Source: Candidatus Aenigmatarchaeota archaeon
Lineage (GTDB): Archaea > Aenigmatarchaeota > Aenigmatarchaeia > QMZP01
Length of the DNA stretch: 7,160 nt
Direction: 5' to 3'
Assembly (NCBI GenBank): GCA_016202785.1
Contig: JACQOC010000082.1
Span: forward strand, 1 to 7,160
Position numbers and translations under genes: made by a program. Positions 1 to 5,940 of the stretch are shown here, piece by piece (positions within the stretch are counted from its first letter, which is position 1; each line of letters begins with the position of its first letter). The notes below the pieces were generated by a model, which did no database searches, was not told where the DNA came from, and saw only the letters and a list, made by a program, of their open reading frames with translations.

Positions 1-1055
1 GCCTTAGCCTGCACGCCGTTCTGCTGCAGCTCGTTCAGGTTGACGAACGACTCGATGCCGTCGCCCGCCGTCAAGTTGCCCTGCAGGCGTTGGAAGATGT
101 CGGGGCCGCGCCCCGGGAAATAGTAGCCGTTTTCCACCGCTTGCCGCACCGGCAGGCTCCAGGCCTTTTTGGTGATATTGTCCAGGAAGATGGACGGAAC
201 GATAGCAGCAACCTTGGCCATTGCCGCCACCGCTCCCGGTGCCGACCTTAAGTTGCAGCTGACCGCCGGCACGGAATCGGTTTCCGATACCACGCCCAGG
301 AAGCCGGCAATGCCGGCCGCATCCGGCACCACCAATATCTTGCTGCTGTCCGGCTGGCTGGCATTGAAGGTCACGTTGCCGAAGCAGGAGCCGGAGCTGT
401 TGCCGGACACGACGGCGTAGGCATAGTAGGTGTAAGGGTAAAGGGTTATCGAACGCTTGACGTAGCCGTTGGTGTGCACCGCATACAGCGCATCCTCATA
501 GCCCTCGAAGCTGGAAATGACGGCCAGGTGCCTTTGCCTGGAAAGCAGCATGCGGTTGCCGGCCTCGGTGACGTTGACCGCTATGTCCAGCTCGGACGCC
601 AGCGCGGCGCCGGACGCATCGATCTGCAGGCCGGTATAATTTAACCCTTTGCCGAGGCCGGTATTGACGGCAAGTATCCGTTGCCGCCACTCCTCCAGCG
701 TGTTGTTGTCCATAAGATAACTTGTGTTTCCATACAACGTGCCGTTGAGCATCAGCTGGATGGCCCGCGTTTCCGGGTTGTCGATGTGGCTGCCCGTCGC
801 TATCACGCGGTCGGTCAGCGCAAGTATGGCGCGCTTGGCCGCGATGTCCACGCCCCTTGAGAAGTCGTCGCTGATGCCCCGCTCCAGGTCGTGCATCTGG
901 TCGGCAACCACTTTGTCGATCCCGCCTGAGCTGAGGTTTTGCGCACTGGTCGCGTAGTAGGCAATGAACAGGAAGATCGGCAGGGCCATTATTGCGGCGA
1001 TGAGGGAATATACTTGGCCGCGCTTCACTCCCGGGGCAGGATGGCAGACGGTCAT
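1..1055 (-). CDS. Pilin-like membrane-anchored surface protein, C-terminus beyond left edge
   Basis: The reading frame is open from the ATG at 1055 to the left edge, giving 351 complete codons with no stop. The start overlaps the stop of the upstream 627-residue gene as ATGA, which favours it over an in-frame ATG at 1061. The N-terminus has a basic pair and Gly-Gln (K11, R12, G13, Q14), then one hydrophobic helix at about residues 17-35, a layout like archaeal type IV pilin-like proteins. The rest is an extracellular-type domain with about eleven N-x-S/T sequons, two cysteines near the middle, and a segment near residues 312-330 with FPGRGPD and RLQGNLT. I associate that arrangement with pilin-like proteins of DPANN archaea, from memory only. 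It is probably co-transcribed with the 627-residue gene as a partner surface protein. The coding call is strong; the pilin-related role is inference, and the true length is unknown. Confidence 0.75.
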   Translation of the reverse strand, partial: MTVCHPAPGVKRGQVYSLIAAIMALPIFLFIAYYATSAQNLSSGGIDKVVADQMHDLERGISDDFSRGVDIAAKRAILALTDRVIATGSHIDNPETRAIQLMLNGTLYGNTSYLMDNNTLEEWRQRILAVNTGLGKGLNYTGLQIDASGAALASELDIAVNVTEAGNRMLLSRQRHLAVISSFEGYEDALYAVHTNGYVKRSITLYPYTYYAYAVVSGNSSGSCFGNVTFNASQPDSSKILVVPDAAGIAGFLGVVSETDSVPAVSCNLRSAPGAVAAMAKVAAIVPSIFLDNITKKAWSLPVRQAVENGYYFPGRGPDIFQRLQGNLTAGDGIESFVNLNELQQNGVQAK

Positions 1056-2935
1056 TTCCATACCGTGATTTCCAACAGGGCCGGCCCCCACAGGGTCGGC
1101 ACGCCCGACAAGGACTGCGTGTCAACGTCGATGTTGGTCGCTGTTGCCAGGCTGCCGAGCATGGCACGCAACCTGGCCTCGGCATCCGCAAGCGCCGCAG
1201 TCTGGTTCGCAAACACTGCGCCATAGCCAACCGAACCAGGCACCAGCACCGTAAGCGCGCCGAGAGAATTGAACGGGTTGACTGCATAGCCAGCGGAAAA
1301 GTTCAGGTCGAAGGTGTTGATGCCGCTGGCCAGCACGCCGGCAGCGGTTGCCGGCGTGTAGCCGAACCTGGCGAATTCGGCAATGAGCGGGTCGGGGCCG
1401 TCGTTCGGCTGGTGGTCATAGAGCGTGATGTTGTTGGCCCGGGCCAGTTGCCGGGTGTTGTTGCCATAGTTGGTCTTGTACAGCCAGGCGAATTGCCACC
1501 TGGCTTCCAGCGGCTGCGCCGCAGTGCTCACATTCATGCGCCAGCGGCTGTAGAGGTAAAAGCCCTGGCTGCCGAACGAGGAGTCCGGGTTAGCGTAGTT
1601 CTCCAGGTCGATCGGTGCCGAGACGTCGATGTAGGAATAGGGGAAAGATGAAGTGTGGTTCACGTCGACCCAGCTGGTCGGGCCGTCGATGGCGCGCACA
1701 TAGCTTTTGTCCTCCCGTGCCTTGTAGACGTCTATGTCAAGCGTGAACCAGAAGAAGCGGCTCGACAAGTCGGAATAATAAATGCCCTTGGATTCGACAA
1801 AGGGGCGGATTTCAGAGTCGTTCCAAACCACGAGCGAATTGCTGATGTTTTTCAGGCCGACCTTGTAGTCGATGCCTTTCCAGCCGAAGTAAAGGGTAGC
1901 ATTTTTTGCCCTAGTCTGGTTGGTGACGTTGACCCTTACCTGTATTTCAGTGACGTTCCCCGGCACCATGACCGGCAGCTTGTACCTGATGCTAGTGTTG
2001 CTTTTAACATCCTGGAAGTTGAAGCGCTGCCGGTCCCCTTTGGTCTGCAGGCTAGAAGTCGTGTAGTTGACTACCCAGTGCGTGGCGCCGTCATCGCCTG
2101 CCTCGGGCCCGCCGGCGCCGTAGCGGCCGATCACCGTGGCGGTATTGTTGCCGGGGTTGAGGTACGGCTTGATGTCGTCCAGCTTGAGGCTGCCCTGCGC
2201 CCCGCCCTGCACCGACTGGCCGTTGATGTAGACGTCAAACAGGTTGTCGGTCCAGGCCGTCTCGATGAAAGCGGAAGCGGAAGTTATGTTCGCATCGCTG
2301 GGTATATCGATCCTATAGGTTATGTTGATCTTGTTGCTGTTGGTGCCGGAGCATTGGTTGGGGTTGGTCGTCTTCGGCTTGCAGACGCTGGCGGTGATGA
2401 CGTCGCCCATCACGATCAGGCTGGTGTTCTTGGTCGCCTCCCGGGCGCTGGCCCGGGCCACGAAGCCGCTGACCGGCTTGCCCTTCTCCAAACCGCTGAC
2501 TACGGTCGCCAGCCGGGCGACGGTGCTATTGACGCTGGCGTTGGCCGCATAGATGGTTTCGCCGTCTAAGGCGATGCGGTAGCCGTAGCCAGAGGAGTTC
2601 AGCAGGCTGCCGGCGATGTCCCTGGTCAGGTTGGCCGCGTAGCTGGCGTTGCCCTCCGACCAGAAGGCGCCAATCACTTCCAGCAGCGTCTTGTTCAGGT
2701 CAGCTTGGCCAAGGTGGCCTTGCTGCAGATAGCCTTGCACCACCGGGCTGGACTGCACATCCGTTATCTTTGCGGTGCGCAGCACGTTGAGCAGGTCTTT
2801 GCCGGCATAGTAATAGCGCTGGTATATGGTTTCCGGATCCGGTTGGGCGAACTGCATGGCCGACAGGAAGGCCGCCAGCAACAGCAGCATGCCGATGGCG
2901 ATCAGGGCGTCCAGCGACAGGATGAAGGCGCGCAC
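1052..2935 (-). CDS. Large pilin-like surface protein, 627 residues, N-anchored
   Basis: The start is a GTG; no ATG lies in frame immediately upstream, and this start leaves the hydrophobic helix right at the N-terminus. Residues 1-9 (MRAFILSLD) lead into a helix at about 10-27, resembling pilin-type N-termini in which an acidic residue precedes the hydrophobic stretch. The ectodomain has more than 20 N-x-S/T sequons, so heavy N-glycosylation is likely if exported. Two cysteines (ASVCKP and NQCSG) could form a disulfide just before a beta-rich module at about 195-290. That module contains DVYING (234-239) and a YLNPGNNTATVIG stretch, like galactose-binding or jelly-roll folds. A second beta-rich region follows to about 490. 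The protein ends in GPALLEITVWK, similar in form to the end of the LamG protein at 5941-7080. It sits between a small two-helix protein and another pilin-like protein. A surface or filament role is inferred; the domain calls are by eye. Confidence 0.82.
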   Translation of the reverse strand: MRAFILSLDALIAIGMLLLLAAFLSAMQFAQPDPETIYQRYYYAGKDLLNVLRTAKITDVQSSPVVQGYLQQGHLGQADLNKTLLEVIGAFWSEGNASYAANLTRDIAGSLLNSSGYGYRIALDGETIYAANASVNSTVARLATVVSGLEKGKPVSGFVARASAREATKNTSLIVMGDVITASVCKPKTTNPNQCSGTNSNKINITYRIDIPSDANITSASAFIETAWTDNLFDVYINGQSVQGGAQGSLKLDDIKPYLNPGNNTATVIGRYGAGGPEAGDDGATHWVVNYTTSSLQTKGDRQRFNFQDVKSNTSIRYKLPVMVPGNVTEIQVRVNVTNQTRAKNATLYFGWKGIDYKVGLKNISNSLVVWNDSEIRPFVESKGIYYSDLSSRFFWFTLDIDVYKAREDKSYVRAIDGPTSWVDVNHTSSFPYSYIDVSAPIDLENYANPDSSFGSQGFYLYSRWRMNVSTAAQPLEARWQFAWLYKTNYGNNTRQLARANNITLYDHQPNDGPDPLIAEFARFGYTPATAAGVLASGINTFDLNFSAGYAVNPFNSLGALTVLVPGSVGYGAVFANQTAALADAEARLRAMLGSLATATNIDVDTQSLSGVPTLWGPALLEITVWK

Positions 2936-2955
2936 GCTATATATTTGGCGCCCGG

Positions 2956-2962
2956 TAAATAA
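2956..2962 (-). promoter_or_regulatory. Possible internal TATA element ahead of the 627-residue gene
   Basis: TTATTTA on the minus strand is centred about 24 bases ahead of the GTG at 2935, just downstream of the stop of the 57-residue gene. The spacing would suit a leaderless transcript starting at the GTG, so the large gene may have its own promoter. A second A/T stretch (minus strand, 2946-2937) lies too close to the GTG to serve it. Confidence 0.3.
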
Positions 2963-2969
2963 GCCGGCG

Positions 2970-3143
2970 TCAGAAGAAGATGAGGAAGCCCGCTATGACC
3001 ACCAGGATGGCGCCCATGACGATGCCGGTCCAGATCATGGCATCATCCTGGTGCTCGTGCGACATCGGCAGCATGAAGATCATATATAACCCAACCAGCA
3101 GCAGCAGAATGCCGGCCATGGTTCCCAGGATGCCATACGCCAT
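2970..3143 (-). CDS. Small two-helix membrane protein, 57 residues
   Basis: This is a 57-residue frame from ATG at 3143 to TGA at 2972-2970. Two hydrophobic helices, about residues 4-23 and 38-57, are joined by a short polar loop (MLPMSHEHQDDAMI, 24-37) rich in His, Asp, Glu and Met. The second helix runs to the last residue. The frame is supported by its position first in the minus-strand arm, a TATA-like box 24 bases ahead of its ATG, and its membrane-protein composition. I do not recognise the family. The loop could bind a metal, but nothing else supports that. The GTG of the 627-residue gene lies 34 bases downstream, so the two may share a transcript. A similar small two-helix protein precedes the other pilin-like cluster (5380-5523). 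Confidence 0.7.
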   Translation of the reverse strand: MAYGILGTMAGILLLLVGLYMIFMLPMSHEHQDDAMIWTGIVMGAILVVIAGFLIFF

Positions 3144-3164
3144 ATAGAGAATTGCCGGTTCTGG

Positions 3165-3170
3165 TATAAA
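3165..3170 (-). promoter_or_regulatory. Candidate archaeal TATA box for the minus-strand arm
   Basis: TTTATA reads on the minus strand at 3170-3165, centred about 24-25 bases ahead of the ATG at 3143. In archaea the TATA box is centred about 26 bases before the transcription start, so the transcript would be leaderless or nearly so. No Shine-Dalgarno-like sequence lies between. The same bases read TATAAA on the plus strand, about 55 bases ahead of the divergent gene at 3224, so use in that direction is possible but less well placed. Confidence 0.5.
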
Positions 3171-3189
3171 GGCATCGCCTTAGGTAGTG

Positions 3190-3197
3190 AATATTAG
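3190..3197 (+). promoter_or_regulatory. Candidate TATA element for the plus-strand arm
   Basis: AATATTAG is centred about 30 bases ahead of the ATG at 3224, inside the 80-base divergent gap. It is the most A/T-rich element correctly placed for the plus-strand gene and would give a leader of only a few bases. It is a weaker match than the box facing the other way. Confidence 0.35.
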
Positions 3198-3223
3198 CTT
3201 CCGCGGGCATACTTAATCGTACC

Positions 3224-3742
3224 ATGGTCTTTGCCAGAGCCAAGCTGACGCTGGAGGACAAGTGCTTCGAGGAAGACCCGGGAACGCTGGAAGTCAACTT
3301 CGAGGGGCCAGGGATCACGAAACTTTACCACCGGGTGTATGAGATGGCACGGGCGGTGTTCAGCGTCCCGGAATCGGAGATGCAGGAGATCCGCTTCGAC
3401 TGGGAGAAAGGCAAGGACGGCGACAACAAGTTCCGGGTGCGGTGGTGGATCCACAAAGACCTTGACGTCTTCAGCCACCTGTACCTAAGGGTCGACCTGT
3501 CCGGCAAAGGGACGGATGAGCATGGCCGGGCCAACGTCAGGCTCAAGGGCTGGCTGCGCTCCGAGTACCCGCAGGACACGGTCTGGCAGCGCAGCATATT
3601 CTACGAGATGATGCGCACTTTCTGGCACCGCATCTTCTACCGGCAGAAGCGGGAGGAATACATAGAGGAGTGCCGGCACCTCATGATCTTCTTCGAGAAG
3701 CAGGTACAACAATATCTTGGGGTGCTGAAGACCGAACATTGA
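3224..3742 (+). CDS. Unrecognised 172-residue protein, first of a paralogous pair
   Basis: No function is recognised. The protein is soluble-looking, with no signal peptide or membrane helix. Visible order: a beta-type stretch around LEVNFEG (22-28), a helix-like segment at 31-47, several short beta-type stretches including IRFDW (56-60) and FRVRWW (70-75), then a long C-terminal helical region from about 120. It aligns along its length with the next gene. Shared features are an AKL near the start, a CF pair (14-15), a tryptophan-acid pair (60-61), RWW (73-75), a FY...R..Y..xCR pattern (138-151) and a late Phe. The shared N-terminus supports this ATG. Its TGA overlaps the next ATG by one base, so the two are surely co-translated. 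The beta-helix-beta-sheet-long-helix order loosely recalls helix-grip ligand-binding folds, but no signature motif was seen, so that is a guess. Confidence 0.85.
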   Translation: MVFARAKLTLEDKCFEEDPGTLEVNFEGPGITKLYHRVYEMARAVFSVPESEMQEIRFDWEKGKDGDNKFRVRWWIHKDLDVFSHLYLRVDLSGKGTDEHGRANVRLKGWLRSEYPQDTVWQRSIFYEMMRTFWHRIFYRQKREEYIEECRHLMIFFEKQVQQYLGVLKTEH

Positions 3743-4257
3743 TGGCTATGGCCAAGCTGGAAATTTCTGACGATTGCTTCGCGCCCCGGAAATATGTAGC
3801 CTTGACCTTCAAAGGGAAAGACCCGTGGGTGGTGATCGAGCAAATCGCCGGCTCGCTGCGCGGCTTCTTCCACCTGGAGCGGGGCCAATGGAACATGTAC
3901 CGCATAAACTGGGACGCGTCTGAAGACACGATCTTCTTCTTCGCGCGCTGGTGGGTAGCCAGGCATTTCTCCGAGTACAGCGCCATGCACCTGGAGATAA
4001 AAACCCAGGGCTATTTCAACAAGAACACCCGGGACGGGGAATTCTGGCTCGAGTTTGAGGGCACCGTGCGGACCCATTTCCACACCTTCGGCTCCATCCT
4101 CAAGCCGTTCTGGTACCTTTACTCCTACCTGTTTTACAACAACGCCAAGCGCAGCTATGTGGAGCAATGCCGGGCCATGACTTTGTCGTTCCGGGACACC
4201 GTCAAGAAAAAGTACGGCCTGCAGTCCGGGCCAGAGCTGGCTGCCGTCGTCGATTAG
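3742..4257 (+). CDS. Unrecognised 171-residue protein, second of a paralogous pair
   Basis: The start chosen is the ATG at 3742, which overlaps the stop of the previous gene (TGATG). An in-frame ATG at 3670 would extend deep into that gene, and a further ATG lies two codons downstream at 3748. With this start the N-terminus (MAMAKLEISDDCF) lines up with that of its neighbour. Conserved positions are CF (12-13), a WD pair (57-58), RWW (69-71), G107 and the YVEQCR stretch (139-144), giving about one quarter identity by eye. The C-terminal tail after YG (158-159) differs from its partner. There is no membrane segment or signal. The pattern suggests an old duplication whose products may form a heteromer or share a ligand; that is inference. 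An MFS transporter gene follows after 7 bases. Confidence 0.85.
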   Translation: MAMAKLEISDDCFAPRKYVALTFKGKDPWVVIEQIAGSLRGFFHLERGQWNMYRINWDASEDTIFFFARWWVARHFSEYSAMHLEIKTQGYFNKNTRDGEFWLEFEGTVRTHFHTFGSILKPFWYLYSYLFYNNAKRSYVEQCRAMTLSFRDTVKKKYGLQSGPELAAVVD

Positions 4258-4264
4258 CTGGCTT

Positions 4265-5338
4265 ATGCGCGCGCTCTATTTGCTGCCGTTGCTGGAGACC
4301 AGCGCGGTCGCGGCAACCGCACTGATGGTGCCGCTATTGGCCAGCAATTTCGCCAGCCTGTTCGAGATCGGCACCATCGGCGCGGCGTACGGCCTGGCCA
4401 ACTTCATCTCTTATTTCTACTTCGGCCGGCGGTCGGACAACCTGGGAAGGCGCCGGCCATTCATCAAGGCCGGCTTGGCGGCATCGGCAGTTGCCGCGCT
4501 GTTGCATCTGGCCATGCACGACGTGGCCAGCGCCCTGCTGGCCCGGGCCGCGTTAGGCTTCGCGGTCGGGATTTATTACTTTCCCCTGGTCGCCTACCTG
4601 GGCGCAATGCAAGGCTTCAAGCAGAAGCTGGGCGCGTTCATGGGCGCGTCGGCATTGGGCTGGTCGCTAGGGACGCTGCTGGCCGGGCTGCTGGGCGGCG
4701 CCAGCGCTTTCCTAGCCGCGTCCCTGCTGTTCGCCGCCGGCCTGGCGCTGTCCTTCGCGCTGCCCGCGGTGCGCTATAAGGGGCTGGCCATCCCGCGCTT
4801 CCCGCGCGCCATTATCCGCAAGAATGCACGCATCTATCTCGCGTTCCTGCTGCGCCATTCCGGCGCCCATGCCGTCTGGATCATCTTTCCGCTGTTCCTG
4901 CAGCAGCTGGGGGCAAGCATGCTGCTGATCGGCGTCATATACGCGCTGAACACGCTCGGCCAGTTCTTCGTCATGAATTGGCTCGGCCGGTTCCTCGAGC
5001 AGCGCGACGAGACCCGCTTCATCCAGCTCGGCTATGTGCTGTCCGGCAGCGTGTTCCTGCTCTATTACATTGCGCCAAACCCGTACTTCATCCTGCCGGT
5101 GCAGCTTATCCTGGCAACCGGTTGGAGCTTTGTCTGGCTCGGCTCCATCATCCAATTGTCGGCGCACAATGCGGAACAGGCGACGTCGACCGGCATCCTG
5201 GGCTCGATGAGCGGCCTGGCGCAGGCGTTCGGCCCGCTGCTGGGCGGCGCGGTCGCGCAGCTATACGGCTTCCATGCCGTTTTCCTGTTGGCTGCGGCCC
5301 TCTGCCTGCTGCCGTTCGCCATCTCGCGCAAGCTGTGA
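4265..5338 (+). CDS. MFS transporter, 357 residues, about 12 membrane helices
   Basis: This is an integral cytoplasmic-membrane transporter of the major facilitator superfamily. Between helices 2 and 3 is a clear motif A (GRRSDNLGRRR, 54-64). Helix 4 carries an RxxxGxxxG pattern (R94, G98, G102), and helix 5 is Gly/Ala-rich (GASALGWSLG). About twelve hydrophobic stretches split into two halves around a short central loop at about 169-189. The second half has a weaker motif A-like stretch after helix 8 (MNWLGRF). It is shorter than the usual 400 or so residues because the loops and termini are short, not because a half is missing. The substrate cannot be told from sequence; drug or sugar export and uptake are all possible. 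It begins 7 bases after the paralogue pair and is probably in their transcript. No Shine-Dalgarno site is visible. Confidence 0.88.
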   Translation: MRALYLLPLLETSAVAATALMVPLLASNFASLFEIGTIGAAYGLANFISYFYFGRRSDNLGRRRPFIKAGLAASAVAALLHLAMHDVASALLARAALGFAVGIYYFPLVAYLGAMQGFKQKLGAFMGASALGWSLGTLLAGLLGGASAFLAASLLFAAGLALSFALPAVRYKGLAIPRFPRAIIRKNARIYLAFLLRHSGAHAVWIIFPLFLQQLGASMLLIGVIYALNTLGQFFVMNWLGRFLEQRDETRFIQLGYVLSGSVFLLYYIAPNPYFILPVQLILATGWSFVWLGSIIQLSAHNAEQATSTGILGSMSGLAQAFGPLLGGAVAQLYGFHAVFLLAAALCLLPFAISRKL

Positions 5339-5348
5339 CGCCAAAGGA

Positions 5349-5354
5349 TTAATA
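5349..5354 (+). promoter_or_regulatory. Possible TATA element for the right-hand pilin cluster
   Basis: TTAATA is centred about 28 bases ahead of the ATG at 5380, in the 41-base gap after the transporter gene. The spacing suits an archaeal promoter with a very short leader, which would make the three genes from 5380 to 7080 a separate unit. The support is only composition and spacing. Confidence 0.3.
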
Positions 5355-5379
5355 GCAAGCCGTCCAATAGTTAACCGCT

Positions 5380-5523
5380 ATGGAGATGATGGGCAAGGTG
5401 GTAAGGATCATCGGCTTCATCCTTACCGTGGTTGCGCTGGTGCTGTGGAACTTCGGCACGCTGGATCTGCCGTTCGTGATACTGTTCCTGCTGCTTGGCT
5501 TTGTGCTCATCGTCTTCATGTAA
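5380..5523 (+). CDS. Small two-helix membrane protein, 47 residues
   Basis: This frame runs from ATG (5380) to TAA (5521-5523). A short basic N-terminus (MEMMGKVVR) leads into a helix at about residues 7-24. A brief polar turn (NFGTLD, 24-29) then leads into a second helix at about 30-46 that ends at the stop. Positive charges before helix 1 suggest a cytoplasmic N-terminus and hairpin topology. It fits between the transporter and pilin genes without overlap, and a TATA-like element lies 28 bases upstream. No family is recognised. Its place just before a pilin gene mirrors the 57-residue protein of the left arm, so a role in assembling or anchoring the pilin-like proteins is possible; that is inference. 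An alternative start two or three codons in would change little. Confidence 0.65.
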   Translation: MEMMGKVVRIIGFILTVVALVLWNFGTLDLPFVILFLLLGFVLIVFM

Positions 5524-5555
5524 AGCAAGTTTAGGCGCCGCGCCAATTAGTATGC

Positions 5556-5939
5556 ATGCACGGCCAAGCGGGCATGGAATTCATCCTGTTCTTCGGCTTT
5601 GCCCTGGTCATGCTGACCATCGCGGCCATCGCCAGCCAGCAGAAAACGGATGAGGTGCTGGTGGCCAGGCAAAGCTTGGACGCGTCGGTGCTGCTGGCCG
5701 AGGCCAAGGGCAAGATTGACGTCGTTTACCTGGAAGGCCACGGCTTCAGCATAAATTTCACCCTGCCGGACAAGCTTGGTGCGGCTGATTATGAGATCAA
5801 CATCAGTTCGAACATCATCTACGTCAGCTACCTGGGCAATTATTACCAGGACCGGCTGCTCACCGCTGCGGTTTACGGAACGCTGCGCAAGGGCAGCAAT
5901 CTGGCCAGCAACGTCAACGGCACGGTGGTGTTAGGCTAG
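5556..5939 (+). CDS. Type IV pilin-like protein with class III signal, 127 residues
   Basis: The N-terminus reads MHGQAGMEF followed by a helix at about residues 9-25. The Q4...E8 spacing after a glycine is the class III (QxxxE) signature of archaeal pilins, which are processed by a prepilin peptidase of the EppA/PibD kind just before the Gln. The mature protein would be 124 residues with the hydrophobic helix exposed for filament packing. The rest is a small beta-rich ectodomain with three N-x-S/T sequons (NFT, NIS, NGT). The start is forced: an in-frame TAG lies at 5532-5534 and no other start codon follows before 5556. The presequence is therefore only three residues and lacks the usual Lys/Arg. 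The next gene starts one base after the stop. Its small size makes it the best candidate here for a filament subunit. No family name is assigned. Confidence 0.82.
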   Translation: MHGQAGMEFILFFGFALVMLTIAAIASQQKTDEVLVARQSLDASVLLAEAKGKIDVVYLEGHGFSINFTLPDKLGAADYEINISSNIIYVSYLGNYYQDRLLTAAVYGTLRKGSNLASNVNGTVVLG

Positions 5940-5940
5940 C

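Noticed and set aside
496..1287. A 263-codon minus-strand open frame across the junction of the two left-arm pilin-like genes
   Set aside because: It reads in a different frame through both genes and gives an Arg/Cys/Pro-rich product with no domain. The real frames have pilin-type N-termini and coupled ends.
2440..2457. Perfect 7-base inverted repeat (CCCGGGC, 4-base loop)
   Set aside because: It falls inside the 627-residue gene, where it encodes part of an Ala-Arg-Ala-Ser-Ala-Arg run. Repeated GC-rich codons explain it, and there is no T-run after it.
1655..2569. A 304-codon plus-strand open frame opposite the 627-residue gene
   Set aside because: It lies wholly antisense to a well-supported gene, lacks recognisable motifs, and is the kind of frame that GC-rich codon usage leaves open on the opposite strand.
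2937..2946. AAATATATAG on the minus strand as the promoter of the 627-residue gene
   Set aside because: It is only a few bases from the GTG, so a transcript from it would start inside the gene and lose the N-terminal helix. TTATTTA at 2962-2956 is better placed.
3670..3741. Upstream in-frame ATG that would extend the second paralogue by 24 residues
   Set aside because: The extension would overlap the first paralogue by 73 bases, has no counterpart in that paralogue, and breaks the N-terminal alignment.
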